The notes below the pieces were generated by a model that did not search any database, had not been told where the DNA came from, and worked only from the letters and a program-made list of their open reading frames with translations. A stretch of DNA of 24,743 nt from the IMG/VR virus record IMGVR_UViG_3300030118_004236, positions 1 to 24,743 of that record. The stretch is one strand, 5' to 3'. Shown piece by piece: positions 1 through 10,200 of this stretch (the first letter of the stretch is position 1; every line of letters starts with the position of its first letter). The stretch comes from a virus. The position numbers and the translations under genes were made by a program.

Positions 1-198
1 AGAATATACTTTATCAACACAGAATACTTGTATATGTTCTTTAACTCTGGTGCAAAGTTTACTGCATCTGATATGGTTGAAGATCCAAGAAGTAATACAT
101 TCGTGCAGAAGGTACATACCTATGGAAACATGGTGGTAACCAACAGAAAAGCACATTGTGTTGTAAAAGATCTGTATTCACCACAGAGTTACGCTTAA
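1..198 (+). CDS. Probable major capsid protein, C-terminal end (5' part outside window)
   Basis: An open frame runs from the first base to a TAA at 196-198 and gives 65 residues. The end contains TEYLYMFFNSG, followed by YGNMVVTNRKAHCVVKDL. The pattern of an L-Y-x-(L/F) strand, then 'G-N-(M/L)-x-x-(T/S)-N-R-(K/R)-x-x-x-V' close to the C-terminus is typical of HK97-fold coat proteins of podoviruses. The position directly before a head-tail adaptor and a tail nozzle is also where the coat gene sits in such phages. Only the tail of the protein is visible, so this is a family-level inference. Another virion shell protein remains possible. Confidence 0.6.
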   Translation, partial: RIYFINTEYLYMFFNSGAKFTASDMVEDPRSNTFVQKVHTYGNMVVTNRKAHCVVKDLYSPQSYA

Positions 199-212
199 GT
201 AATCACATAACT

Positions 213-244
213 AAAACAGCCCCTGGGTAGCTGGGGGCTGTTTT
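213..244 (+). terminator. Strong rho-independent terminator after the capsid gene
   Basis: An 11-bp perfect stem pairs AAAACAGCCCC (213-223) with GGGGCTGTTTT (234-244) around a 10-base loop. The 3' arm ends in four T. It lies 15 bases after the capsid stop and just before the RBS AGGAG (249-253) of the next gene. Such a hairpin would let the capsid message accumulate above the downstream tail genes, with partial read-through. Confidence 0.85.
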
Positions 245-258
245 ACCCAGGAGAAATT

Positions 259-972
259 ATGACCACAAACGAAATGCTAACCATATTAGGAGACAGGATG
301 GAAGATTCCGCAGGGGATCTTTTTTCAGATACAGTCAAGTTGCGATACTTAAATCGTGCCCAGGATAGGCTTATACAGTCTTTAAATAGGCATTTACTGA
401 CCGATCTTCATGTTTTGGTTACTGGTATATCTATGCGAACCGATAATGATGTAGATACCTTTTTTAAAAGCTATTTTATTCCAACCCAAGCACAAGACCT
501 GGCTTCAGATCCATTTGGTGGACCATTGGGAATCCTGGGAGTACGCATTGCAAACAGCGAATTTATACGCAAAGTATCTTTTGAGATTGTTAAAGACTTT
601 TCTACAGGCTATGTATCGTTTAGTTCTACCGAGCCTGTATACTTTATTTTTAAAAATAGAATTTATATCTACAACAATTCTGCCAATGTAGACTGTTATT
701 ACATCAAAACACCAACAGTATTAGCAGTAGATAACACCAGCGACCTTAATGCGTTGTTTCACGATGCAATCCTGGAATTTGCAGAAGCTGAATTATGGAG
801 ATTATCCGACAAACCTGACCGAATGAACACTGCAATGAACCGAGGATTTGAGTTTGTAGCCAGATATAACCAGAATCCAGCTACAAATGTAGTCGGAGAA
901 GGGCTACCATTTGATTATTCCAGTAGTAACTCCCTTATTGACCCTGTATACCCTAATTATCCTGTTACTTAA
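259..972 (+). CDS. Head-tail adaptor (connector) protein, podovirus type
   Basis: This 237-residue protein probably forms the ring that joins portal and tail. The N-terminus MTTNEMLTILGDRMED, followed by LRYLNRAQDRLIQSLN, is the helical start common to phage gp4/gp11-like adaptor proteins ('x-x-R-x-x-x-x-x-L-N-x-A-Q-x-x-L'). A helical C-terminal part around DAILEFAEAELWRLSDKPDR is also usual in this family. A good RBS (AGGAG, 249-253) precedes the ATG by five bases. The stop overlaps the ATG of the nozzle gene by one base (TAATG), which suggests coupled translation. The assignment rests on these N-terminal patterns and on gene order between coat and nozzle. No catalytic motif is expected or seen. 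Confidence 0.6.
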   Translation: MTTNEMLTILGDRMEDSAGDLFSDTVKLRYLNRAQDRLIQSLNRHLLTDLHVLVTGISMRTDNDVDTFFKSYFIPTQAQDLASDPFGGPLGILGVRIANSEFIRKVSFEIVKDFSTGYVSFSSTEPVYFIFKNRIYIYNNSANVDCYYIKTPTVLAVDNTSDLNALFHDAILEFAEAELWRLSDKPDRMNTAMNRGFEFVARYNQNPATNVVGEGLPFDYSSSNSLIDPVYPNYPVT

Positions 973-3900
973 TGGCAAAATATATTGACATAAAAGATTT
1001 TGATGGGGTACTTACCAATGCAGACTTGGAAGACCTTCCAGATAATGTAGCACAGGAAATTAAGAATCTTAAGATTCAGGCTGGTAAATTAGAGAAAACT
1101 TTCGGTGCAGGAACACCATCAGGGATCCCCTCAATAGGGCTATCCTTCGTGAATACCAAGTTAGGCACCACTTATACTGTCTACAATATTTTTGCCTTTG
1201 TATCGGACAAATTTACAGGAAACGCTAACGAATCAGGTGATGGGTTTCGATACCTGTTGGTAACTATAGATACCAGCAATCTGGTCAAATTATGGTGGTA
1301 TGACCCATCGTTACCAGATGTAACCGATCATTTACAAATTGAAGATAATATTGTATGGTTCCAAACTGCTTCTGCACATGGTATTGTAGAGGATGATTTT
1401 GTATTGGTCCAGGATTGTAAAGACAATGCTTCGCCACAGGCAAGTATATCAGGTGCTGGTGTATATGAACAGGCTGATGTAATACCATCCACAACCACAG
1501 TAGGGGTAAACACCGATAACGCAACAGGATACGGAGGTAGTTTTTTTGACCTATCACTTGCAACAGGCGTAACCAGTAAGTCTTTTGGCGGTAAAATACA
1601 AAGCCATTTACAGGTGGTAGACAGCATTAGTTATGGCAGTCCAGCAACCAGTTCAGACACCGTATCTCAAATTGCTATAGCATCTATGAATGGTAAGGTA
1701 TTGACCCTGGCAGTTGTAGATCCAAATAGTGTAGAAATTGTTGTGTATGATGGATCATCGGTGAGTGATTTATCAGCTACTCAATACAACGCTGACAAGG
1801 GAAATGCTGGGTTTAAAATATGCAGTATGATTGGATTTAATAATGCTATATATGTTCACTACACTTATGGATCGATGACTGCGTTAAACCCAGTAGTAAA
1901 ATACCAATTAACAAGCGGTGGAGCCATTGCAGAAACAGTAGTATTTTCCAGTTTAGATGCTAACGCATCACCTGGATCGTATATGCACATTGCAAATGGT
2001 GATTTATACATATTAAACAAGGGGGATAAACTATATAAGATCACTTCATCGGATGTTGTTACACAGGTACCATTTGCGAATATAAGTGTAACTGCCGATA
2101 ACCTACGAGGATTAACCTCGATTGTCCAAACCAATAATATAACTTCAAGCGGTGTAGCAAGTGGACCAGATGTCAATCATCACTATTTGTTTATTGCAGA
2201 AGAAATATCAGGTGGTAGATGTCAGTTATATGCGAATGATTTATTGGATACTTCAAATACGAACTGGTATGCCCAGGGATCACCGTTTGATGCTTCCGAT
2301 GTATACAGCATATCCTCAATGGATTTTAAACAAAACAGCAGTAGAACTGAAAGTGTAGTCATTCACTACCAAGATGCACCAGATCAATATGTAAAATACA
2401 CAACGCACAATAATACCAGCGTAGTCAATGGTTATGCAAACGTATCTTCATCCACTTTTAGTACCAGTACAGTAGTTAATTTTATTGCATCGACTTACAA
2501 TTCACCTTCTACAAAGTATTTAGTTGTTGGAACTAACGATGTGCCAAGTCCTGCAAGTAATGGAAAGTTATATCTGGTAGATAGAACATTAGTAGTATCT
2601 ACAGTAAATGCACAAACAACAGGAGTAAAGGCAACCTGGAATCCCAAGTGCTTTGCAGATTGTGTCACCGAAACTCATGGTGGTCAAAACTTTTTTGAAC
2701 ACGCCAAAGGATACATTGCCATATACGGAACAGAATCGACTGCTGGATCTCCTGCGGTAGATAGTGCAGATATATACAGAATGACCGATATGGGATGGTT
2801 GAATAACACCTGGACAGGAAGCGGAGACTGTGACTATAGGTGGATTGATTTAATGAGTTACTATTCTATAAAAGAAGTAAGCACATCTAATGTTACGACT
2901 ACGCCTTCCATATACCATAAAAAAGATCGCAATCCGATTGCTGTAGACGGAGATAATATAAGGTTTTTACCAGGATCTGTTGGAAAAATAAGCAATAACG
3001 AAGCAAAGGGTGTTTGGTTGGGATATATAAACCGATCTTTATTTAACGATACAGTATCTGCTGATCCGAACTGGTTTATTTATGCAAATAAATTGAACAA
3101 TCCATTTAGTATTAGTAGCACGAAAATCTACGATACAGGAGAATCATTGCGACCAGGAAACAGCGTTAAGTACAATGTGACTGCAATCTATGATGGTACA
3201 CAGGAAACCTTGTTTGATAAATCCAAAGAAATCATTTTATCAGACACAGACATTAATAAAAAAATAATAGAGTTAAATATAGAATTTGATGCCAATGCCT
3301 TAAACAGGCGTATCACAGGATTAAATGTATACAGATCTACAGAGTTTGCAAATACCACGAACTTTGATGGATACAGTAATTATCAATTAATAGGTCACAT
3401 GACCTTTGTAGACACTCAAAACGATATACCTACTGTTACAGATACTGTAATGACCAGAATACATTCCTGGAAAGACAACATAGTATTTCTAAAAGATCCA
3501 GATGACTTAACCAGTTATGATGGTGAAACAGCAGGTAGGAATACACACGCTTTAGAAACGGATGGTGGATTTGATGGTATAGATGATGTAAAAAATTGGA
3601 GGGGTGCTACTGCCAGTTCCACATCTAATCGACCATTTCAATTTTTAGTGTATCATTCAGAACTACAAAGAACAATGACAGCAACTCAAGGGTACATGGT
3701 TGTATCTGCATTGGCGAAAGATAACACATTAGAAGATAGTGATAAACTGCAATTAGAAGATGAAGCAATAACGATTAGCGACACAACAGTCACATCTGGA
3801 ACAAATACGATTTATACATCAACTATATCTGGTTCTGGTCCATTTACATTTACTCTAAACACATCATTAACCAATACTGATGAGTTTGCAATTAACGATA

Positions 3901-5774
3901 CATTTACAGTGGCAAACTTATCATCATCTATTGTTTTTACTATTACGCAGGTTAATTCTTCAAGCATTGTAGCAAGTGCAAGTTCTGGGTCAGGATATTC
4001 TGGATCAAGTGGTACAATCAAACTTCAATCTGTTGCAAGTGGCGTACTTGTAGATGTTAATAGGGGACAACTTCCAATAACTCATAACGTAGACCCTATT
4101 CCATCGGTAATGACAACTGCTGTATCCCATGCTACAGGAACCAATATTGCAGTTAGAGCATCGAGTTTACCCAGGTCTTATTCTCAAATAATTTTAGATG
4201 ACAATGCACACTTCGATAATAACTATTTAGATGATGGAACCATGATTGGGAGTGATTGGAAAATAAAATTTAAAAAGTTATCAGGTGGGTATACTACCAC
4301 ATCGCAATCTTCTACTTCTGGTGGTGCCTATGGAGGTCAAAAGGTTGGATTCCTGTATTTTGAAAACCCTGATGATATAACAGGAACATTAGGAACAGAC
4401 ACAACAGGAAATACGCTTACAGTCGGCAGTCTTGCAGGAAATGTTTTAATTACAAACTATACAATAGAGTTTGATAGCAGTAACTCTGAAACTGCCACAG
4501 AAAACAGTAAAGCATTCTTGATTGAAGATAATAGTGCTTACGAACCAACATTAGGTGGTTGCTGGATTAAAGTAAATAAAGGGTTTGGATCTACCAGTCA
4601 AAGTAACTCTGGTCTTGTTTTTGATAATGTACGAATGTTAAATGGATTTAAAAGACTTAATGCTCAAGGAGCAACGACACCAGGTATGGCATTTAATGTA
4701 ACCTCTGGCACGAATGTTCGTGTAGTATGCCAGGATTTTAATTTAGAAGATTTAGGAGAATCTACAATACAGTCTGTGTTTTCGAATCGTGTAAATGCAC
4801 AACACGCTGTAAAGTTAAAAGGTAGGTTATTCATGGGTGATATTGTATTAAACCCAGAAGATAAAGCAGAAGATCATCCAGACTGGATTGCCTATAGCGA
4901 ATTACATCAATACGATGTACGACCTGTTAGTAATGTGATTAACCTGGATGACAGGGAAGGTGGTGCAGTTACTGGTCTTGCAGTCTTGTTTAGTCGCTTA
5001 ATTATATTTAAACCACAAGCTATTTTTGTAATGAATGTTACAGATCCTTCAAATCCAAATAGCTGGAGTGTAACAGAAAGCAAATTTAATATAGGTAATA
5101 TTGCACCAGAAGGTGTAGTGGAGGTGCATGATAGCGTATTCTTTGTATTCCATGATGGTATTTATGAAGTGACATCTAATATGGTTGCAAGTTCGTCTGC
5201 AACACCATCAGTAATGAATAAAATATCATTAACCATAGAGGACCAGTTTTTATTAGCTAACAGTAAAAAAGATATTAAAGGTATCTATAACCAGAAAGAT
5301 TCAGAGGTGTTATACACTTGGAATACTGGTAGCCCAGCTACCCAGGTAGTATGGGCATATCATATTGTACTCAAGTCCTGGAGAAAAGTAGATACAACAA
5401 CCAACCTGGATATATTGGCGTATGGAGAGAATAGTTTCCCTATAGCCTGGGATAATACCGATACTGACATAAAAAAGTTTGATGTAGATGAAGCAGTAGG
5501 CATTGCCTGGAAAAGTAAACGATTTCGCATGGATTTAGATAAAAAAAGATTGATTCGTTATGGAATGATACAGTTTACAGGTACAGATACCTTAACTGTA
5601 AACGTATACCTGGATGGATCAGGCTCTGCATCATTTACTAAAGATATTACAGCCGATGGTGGCGTAAACAGGTTTCCTATCAAGCGATATGGAAAAAACT
5701 TTGAAATAGAACTAACCACTCCATCGAGTACCAATCCATTCTCGGTGGAACGAATGAGAATAGAAACGGAGTAA
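972..5774 (+). CDS. Very long tail nozzle / tail tube B-like structural protein
   Basis: This 1600-residue, Ser/Thr/Asn/Asp-rich protein has almost no Cys and no membrane segments, as expected of a beta-rich virion protein. The N-terminus carries the nozzle signature: D-F-D-G-V-L-T-N-A-D, then D-N-V-A-Q-E-I-K-N-L-K and G-K-L-E-K. This matches the 'DFxGGLxT...DNxAxxxxNxxxxxGxLxKRxG' opening of T7 gp12-like and P22 gp10-like proteins. Near the C-terminus, VFFVFHDGIYEV and TWNTGSPATQVVWAYHIVLKSWRKVD look like propeller blades of the same family. Length is about twice T7 gp12 (794 aa), so the middle part (about residues 250-1250) probably holds inserted adhesion or carbohydrate-binding domains. 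It is translationally coupled to the adaptor gene before it and three bases from the gene after it. Nozzle identity is fairly likely; roles of the insertions are unknown. Confidence 0.62.
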   Translation: MAKYIDIKDFDGVLTNADLEDLPDNVAQEIKNLKIQAGKLEKTFGAGTPSGIPSIGLSFVNTKLGTTYTVYNIFAFVSDKFTGNANESGDGFRYLLVTIDTSNLVKLWWYDPSLPDVTDHLQIEDNIVWFQTASAHGIVEDDFVLVQDCKDNASPQASISGAGVYEQADVIPSTTTVGVNTDNATGYGGSFFDLSLATGVTSKSFGGKIQSHLQVVDSISYGSPATSSDTVSQIAIASMNGKVLTLAVVDPNSVEIVVYDGSSVSDLSATQYNADKGNAGFKICSMIGFNNAIYVHYTYGSMTALNPVVKYQLTSGGAIAETVVFSSLDANASPGSYMHIANGDLYILNKGDKLYKITSSDVVTQVPFANISVTADNLRGLTSIVQTNNITSSGVASGPDVNHHYLFIAEEISGGRCQLYANDLLDTSNTNWYAQGSPFDASDVYSISSMDFKQNSSRTESVVIHYQDAPDQYVKYTTHNNTSVVNGYANVSSSTFSTSTVVNFIASTYNSPSTKYLVVGTNDVPSPASNGKLYLVDRTLVVSTVNAQTTGVKATWNPKCFADCVTETHGGQNFFEHAKGYIAIYGTESTAGSPAVDSADIYRMTDMGWLNNTWTGSGDCDYRWIDLMSYYSIKEVSTSNVTTTPSIYHKKDRNPIAVDGDNIRFLPGSVGKISNNEAKGVWLGYINRSLFNDTVSADPNWFIYANKLNNPFSISSTKIYDTGESLRPGNSVKYNVTAIYDGTQETLFDKSKEIILSDTDINKKIIELNIEFDANALNRRITGLNVYRSTEFANTTNFDGYSNYQLIGHMTFVDTQNDIPTVTDTVMTRIHSWKDNIVFLKDPDDLTSYDGETAGRNTHALETDGGFDGIDDVKNWRGATASSTSNRPFQFLVYHSELQRTMTATQGYMVVSALAKDNTLEDSDKLQLEDEAITISDTTVTSGTNTIYTSTISGSGPFTFTLNTSLTNTDEFAINDTFTVANLSSSIVFTITQVNSSSIVASASSGSGYSGSSGTIKLQSVASGVLVDVNRGQLPITHNVDPIPSVMTTAVSHATGTNIAVRASSLPRSYSQIILDDNAHFDNNYLDDGTMIGSDWKIKFKKLSGGYTTTSQSSTSGGAYGGQKVGFLYFENPDDITGTLGTDTTGNTLTVGSLAGNVLITNYTIEFDSSNSETATENSKAFLIEDNSAYEPTLGGCWIKVNKGFGSTSQSNSGLVFDNVRMLNGFKRLNAQGATTPGMAFNVTSGTNVRVVCQDFNLEDLGESTIQSVFSNRVNAQHAVKLKGRLFMGDIVLNPEDKAEDHPDWIAYSELHQYDVRPVSNVINLDDREGGAVTGLAVLFSRLIIFKPQAIFVMNVTDPSNPNSWSVTESKFNIGNIAPEGVVEVHDSVFFVFHDGIYEVTSNMVASSSATPSVMNKISLTIEDQFLLANSKKDIKGIYNQKDSEVLYTWNTGSPATQVVWAYHIVLKSWRKVDTTTNLDILAYGENSFPIAWDNTDTDIKKFDVDEAVGIAWKSKRFRMDLDKKRLIRYGMIQFTGTDTLTVNVYLDGSGSASFTKDITADGGVNRFPIKRYGKNFEIELTTPSSTNPFSVERMRIETE

Positions 5775-5777
5775 ATT

Positions 5778-6554
5778 ATGGATCCAGCAACAATGATGTT
5801 AATCGCCCAGGGTGCTGTAAAGGCAGGACAGGCAGGGTCACGATTATTGCAACCAAATTTTCAAAATACCAGATTTGGTAGGCTGTTACGAAGAAGAAGG
5901 GAACAGGGGAACTTAACCCCTGGACAAGAGTCTTTAGCATTAGGAAGAACTGCAACAACAGCTACAAAACAAGCAAATCTTGCAAACAGGCGATATATGG
6001 GTAGTCTTATAAATAGAGGGTTGCAAGGAAGTGTGTCGGCACAACGAGGATTGCGAGAAGCAGAAGCAGATGTGCGAAGAACGGTAGCAGATACAGGAAG
6101 GCGTATTTTTGAAAGCGAAGAACAAGCAAAATCGAAAGCAAGAGAAAACTATGCCAGAGCAATGGACCGAGATAAGGCAGAACGTAGACAGGCTGGTCTT
6201 GGAGTGTTGTCAGCAGGGATAGAAACAGCAGGAAATATATACGGACAAAGAGCATCTACAGCACAAGCAGACCAAGCAAAAAAGGACCAATCATATATGG
6301 ATGCTGTAGAAAAATTTGGTGCATCAAATATAGAACAGGTATTCAGTCCAGATACAGGTAAAAGTTTAGGATTCATAGGAAAAGGATTAACTAACGCAGA
6401 TAAACGAGCAATAGAATCTTTTAAACAGAAAAACGATGTACCAAATCGTGGCAAGGTTATGGAGTTTTTAACCAACTCCAAAGATAATACAGAATTAGAT
6501 GCAAGACTATCTTATGCAAGATTATTGTACCCAGAATTGTTTAGTGGAGAATAA
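5778..6554 (+). CDS. Probable internal virion (ejection) protein, T7 gp14-like position
   Basis: This 258-residue protein is rich in Ala, Gln, Arg and Glu. The N-terminus is weakly hydrophobic (MMLIAQGAVKAGQAGSRLL), followed by a long predicted helix from about residue 70 to 160 containing ANRRYMGSLINRGLQG and SAQRGLREAEADVRRT. Small Ala/Arg-rich helical proteins between the nozzle gene and a giant protein are typically core proteins ejected with the DNA (T7 gp14 class). An RBS-like GGAG lies 5 bases before the ATG within the end of the nozzle gene. The call comes from context and composition; there is no diagnostic motif. CCWGG sites, frequent elsewhere, occur only in the first 150 bases of the gene. 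Confidence 0.45.
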   Translation: MDPATMMLIAQGAVKAGQAGSRLLQPNFQNTRFGRLLRRRREQGNLTPGQESLALGRTATTATKQANLANRRYMGSLINRGLQGSVSAQRGLREAEADVRRTVADTGRRIFESEEQAKSKARENYARAMDRDKAERRQAGLGVLSAGIETAGNIYGQRASTAQADQAKKDQSYMDAVEKFGASNIEQVFSPDTGKSLGFIGKGLTNADKRAIESFKQKNDVPNRGKVMEFLTNSKDNTELDARLSYARLLYPELFSGE

Positions 6555-6556
6555 AG

Positions 6557-7228
6557 ATGTCGAAAATAGATGTAAATGAATTACGAAAACTTTTTAGCGA
6601 AAATGTTGAAAAAAGAAAAAAGGCTGATTTTGCTTCAGCAGTTGCAAAGCAGAAACAAAAACAGGCAGTAAAAAAAGCGATTCCTCCAACTAAACAAGAA
6701 AGAATGGAAGCGGAGGTCAAAAGATTAGAGACACAGGATAAATTAAATAAACTTACTGGCAGGGGTAAACCAGAAACAGGTGCAGAAGCAGTTGATCGAT
6801 TATTAGAAGCCCTTAAAAAACAAAATCAATTAATGTACAATACTGATGGAAGTCCTGTTTTCTCTGGAAGAACAGAAATATCTCCAAGAGGAACAACTGG
6901 ATCAAATTTTAGAATTGCACTTGAGCGTATGGAAGAATTAGAAAAGGATCTAAAAGTTGCACAAAAAGCAAAAAAACAAGGAAACACATTCCAAGAACAA
7001 AAAAGAATACAAGCTGTAGAAGATAAATATCGTCAGTTTTATGATCAATTCAATATCAATACAAGACCAGATCCAAATAATCCTGTTAAGATACCAGAAA
7101 GAATAGTAGATGGAAATCCTGTAGGGTCAAAAACAATAGGAGAATTACCAGAAGAAACAAAAAGAAAATTAGAAAAAAGAAGAAGAGAATTGGCAAGATA
7201 TTCAACCGAAAAATTTTTTAGCAAATAA
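6557..7228 (+). CDS. Charged helical virion-associated protein of unknown function
   Basis: This 223-residue protein is Lys/Glu/Gln-rich with predicted coiled coils at about 1-75 (VEKRKKADFASAVAKQKQK) and 110-150 (RMEELEKDLKVAQKAKKQ), and a basic end (KRKLEKRRRELARY). It has no signal peptide and no membrane helix. RBS GGAGA lies six bases before the ATG. It begins two bases after the previous gene, and its stop abuts the ATG of the 2554-aa gene. The place between two likely ejection proteins suggests a second internal virion or assembly-chaperone protein. No family was recognised. Unlike its neighbours, the gene has no CCWGG site. Confidence 0.4.
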   Translation: MSKIDVNELRKLFSENVEKRKKADFASAVAKQKQKQAVKKAIPPTKQERMEAEVKRLETQDKLNKLTGRGKPETGAEAVDRLLEALKKQNQLMYNTDGSPVFSGRTEISPRGTTGSNFRIALERMEELEKDLKVAQKAKKQGNTFQEQKRIQAVEDKYRQFYDQFNINTRPDPNNPVKIPERIVDGNPVGSKTIGELPEETKRKLEKRRRELARYSTEKFFSK

Positions 7229-10200
7229 ATGGCAACGCCAAAAGATTTACTCGATTACGCAGGGGAAAGGTTATATCGTAACAGCCTGGATGATATATTA
7301 GATCAAATCCAGCAGGATATTGACAATGAAAGAATAGTTACCCAGGCTCGGCAAAATGCAATCGTAAACGATCCAGATCCTGTAAAAAAGTTACGAGAGG
7401 TACAGTCGATTGAAAAAAGTGTAGTAAATGAGCCACCAGAGGTCCAAGCAACTGTACTTAATCAAACTTACAACATACCGAAGCCACCAGCACCATCTGG
7501 ATTTATACAGCCAGATCCTAATCCACAGTTTACTATGGGGCAACCCAGGGGAGAGTTACAAAACCTTACAGAAGATGATATAAGGTTTCGTGCAGAGTTA
7601 GAAAGAATACAAGAGCCATTTGATCGCATATTTAATGAAAAGTTAAAAACTGCCAAAGCAATCCCTGGTAGAAATGTAACTGATCCAATGACTGGATCAT
7701 TGTTTACTACACCAGAAAAAACAAAAGAAGAAGTAGCAAGAGATCAAACTATTGACGAATTGGTAAAACAAAGAATTATAAGCGAAGATCCTTTATTGGG
7801 TGGTGCAGGGCAAAGTATTAGAACATTTCTTACAACTTTTATACCATTAGGTGGTTTAACTCCCGAAGAAAAGGCTCAACAACAAAAATTATTTCCTATA
7901 AAAAACACTTTAGCACAATTAGGTGGCACACTTACTGGTCTTTCTGGTGTCTCCAAAGTTATTAAAGCACCTAAAATCGCTCAAAAATCTTATGATGCTG
8001 TAAGGCGTGGTACAAAAATAGGAAACTTCCTTACCAAGCAGGGCATTAACACAGTAAAAGCAGGAAAATTTACAGCAAGTGCAACTACAGGTGCTGGTAC
8101 TTTTGGTGCCTATAGAGCGATAGACCAGATTGACGAAGATGCTCCAGTAGAAGATAAAGCAAAAACTATTGTAGAAGATGCCATATTCGGGGCAGGATTT
8201 GGTCTTACAGGCAGTTTTAATAATCCAGCGACAAGATCATTGGCTGAAGGTACTTTTGGCTTTGTAACGTCAAAATTATTAGAAGGTGCTACTACGCAAG
8301 AAGCATTACTAAATGGATTATTATTTGCTGGATTTGGTGTATTAAACAAAAGAAATATGAGCGATGTAGAAAAAGGCATTGCGATAAACGAGTTTAAAAA
8401 AGTTGGAGATGATTCTTTTAGAATAATACAGGATTTACGGAAACAGGTAGGTCAAAAACCATTTACAAAGTTACAAGAAAAACAATGGAAAAAATCATTA
8501 GATCAATTTGCAGAAAGGTTTCGTTATGAAAAGTACAATGCAAATGACATAAAAAAAGATACAGAAGAGTTTATAACCAGGTTTTTGCGGACCAACGATC
8601 CTAAAGGTAGTATTGCAAGAATAAGACAATTGGGAAACCAATCTAAAACACAAGCATTACAAGCAAAGGCAAAAGCAAAGAAAGAAGCAGTAACTGTACC
8701 TACTACTGGCACAGCAGATAAAGTAACCCAGGACAATGTATTAAGGCTGTCTACAGGCGAACAGTTACGAAGGATGAAAGGTCTTGGATATACAGAGGAT
8801 CAGTTCGTAAGACTATCAGGAAAAGAAAGACAAGACATCCTGGATAACAATATAAGAGAAGAAAATTTTGTAACAAAGCAACCTACCCGACCATCGATGC
8901 CTGTCCCAGGACCAGCCCCCGATGTTACGCCCTCAACGAAAAAGTCGGATAAATTGGTACCCGAAAAATTAGAACCAAAACCAAAAGAAGTAAAGCCAGA
9001 AGTAAAGCCGACAAAGGGCGAAGCAACTGGTCTAAAAACAACATCATTAAAACCAAGTGATATAAAAATAGATGAATCCAAGTTTCAGCCCAGGGAAGAA
9101 TACAACCAGGCTGTTATAGATGATATTGCTAAAAACTTTGATCCTAAAAAATGGGATGAGCCAGTATTATGGCAGGATCCTAAAACAAATGAATACATCG
9201 TTGTTTCTGGTCATCATAGGCACAGAGGTGTAGTAAAAGGTGGGTACGAATCTGCTACCTATAAAGTATTACCAAAGGGCACTACCATAGATGAAGCAAT
9301 CAATATGTCAGAGGAAGGTAATCTTGCCAGGACCGAACAATCTGCATTTGAGAACAGTAAAGTGGTTCGCAGAAGATTTAACAAAGGTGATAGCCTTGTA
9401 AAGATTGCTGATGATTTACCTGGTCTAACAAAAGCAAAAAGTAGTGCAGGAAAAAGCAATGCTGTTAGGAGAGTGTTGAACTTATCGTACCTGGACCAAA
9501 ATGGTAAATTAAAAAGTAACTATGATAGCGTTAACGAATTTCCAAGAATACAAAGCACATCATCTTATGTAGGAGCATTGAGGAGACAATATGACTGGAT
9601 GCCAGACAGATATGAAGATGATATTTTTACTTATTTGTATACGGAAAATGGCATTAGCCAGGATGATTCAGATTGGAAACTTAATTTAGAAAGTACCCTG
9701 GAAAAATTAGTAGATGTAAAGGATAGACCAGGAAGTATACTTAAACAGTTAAGGAAAGATCCATTACAGCCTAAAGAAGGCACATCTGATGAAATATTAG
9801 AGCAAATAAAAGATTTAAAAAAGTCTATAGACAATATTGGTAGCCAGTTATCTGATGATAAGTTTTTACAGCGTGAAATTGACCGAATACAGAAAGAAAA
9901 AGGATTAACCGATGTTGATGCCCTCCAGGAGGTAAAACGAGATTTACGGAAGCGTAGGGCAGAATTAAAAACAGAACTAAAAGACCTGGTAGAAGAGTCA
10001 AGTAAACCCGATCCAAACCAGGGTAGTATGTTTGAACCAGTAGATCAGTATAATATGTTTGGTGGCATAGACAGGTTATCTGATCTATCTACAAAAGATA
10101 AAAAAGTATTAGATGAGTTACACAACGAGTTATCCAGTTTAAATAGGGAGCAATATTTATTTAATCAGCAAGTTGCAGAAAAAAAGATAGGAAAATTAAA

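Noticed and set aside
9040-9435. Separate parB partition gene
   Set aside because: The ParB-like part is inside the single 2554-codon frame with no own start or RBS, and no parA or parS-like repeats are near.
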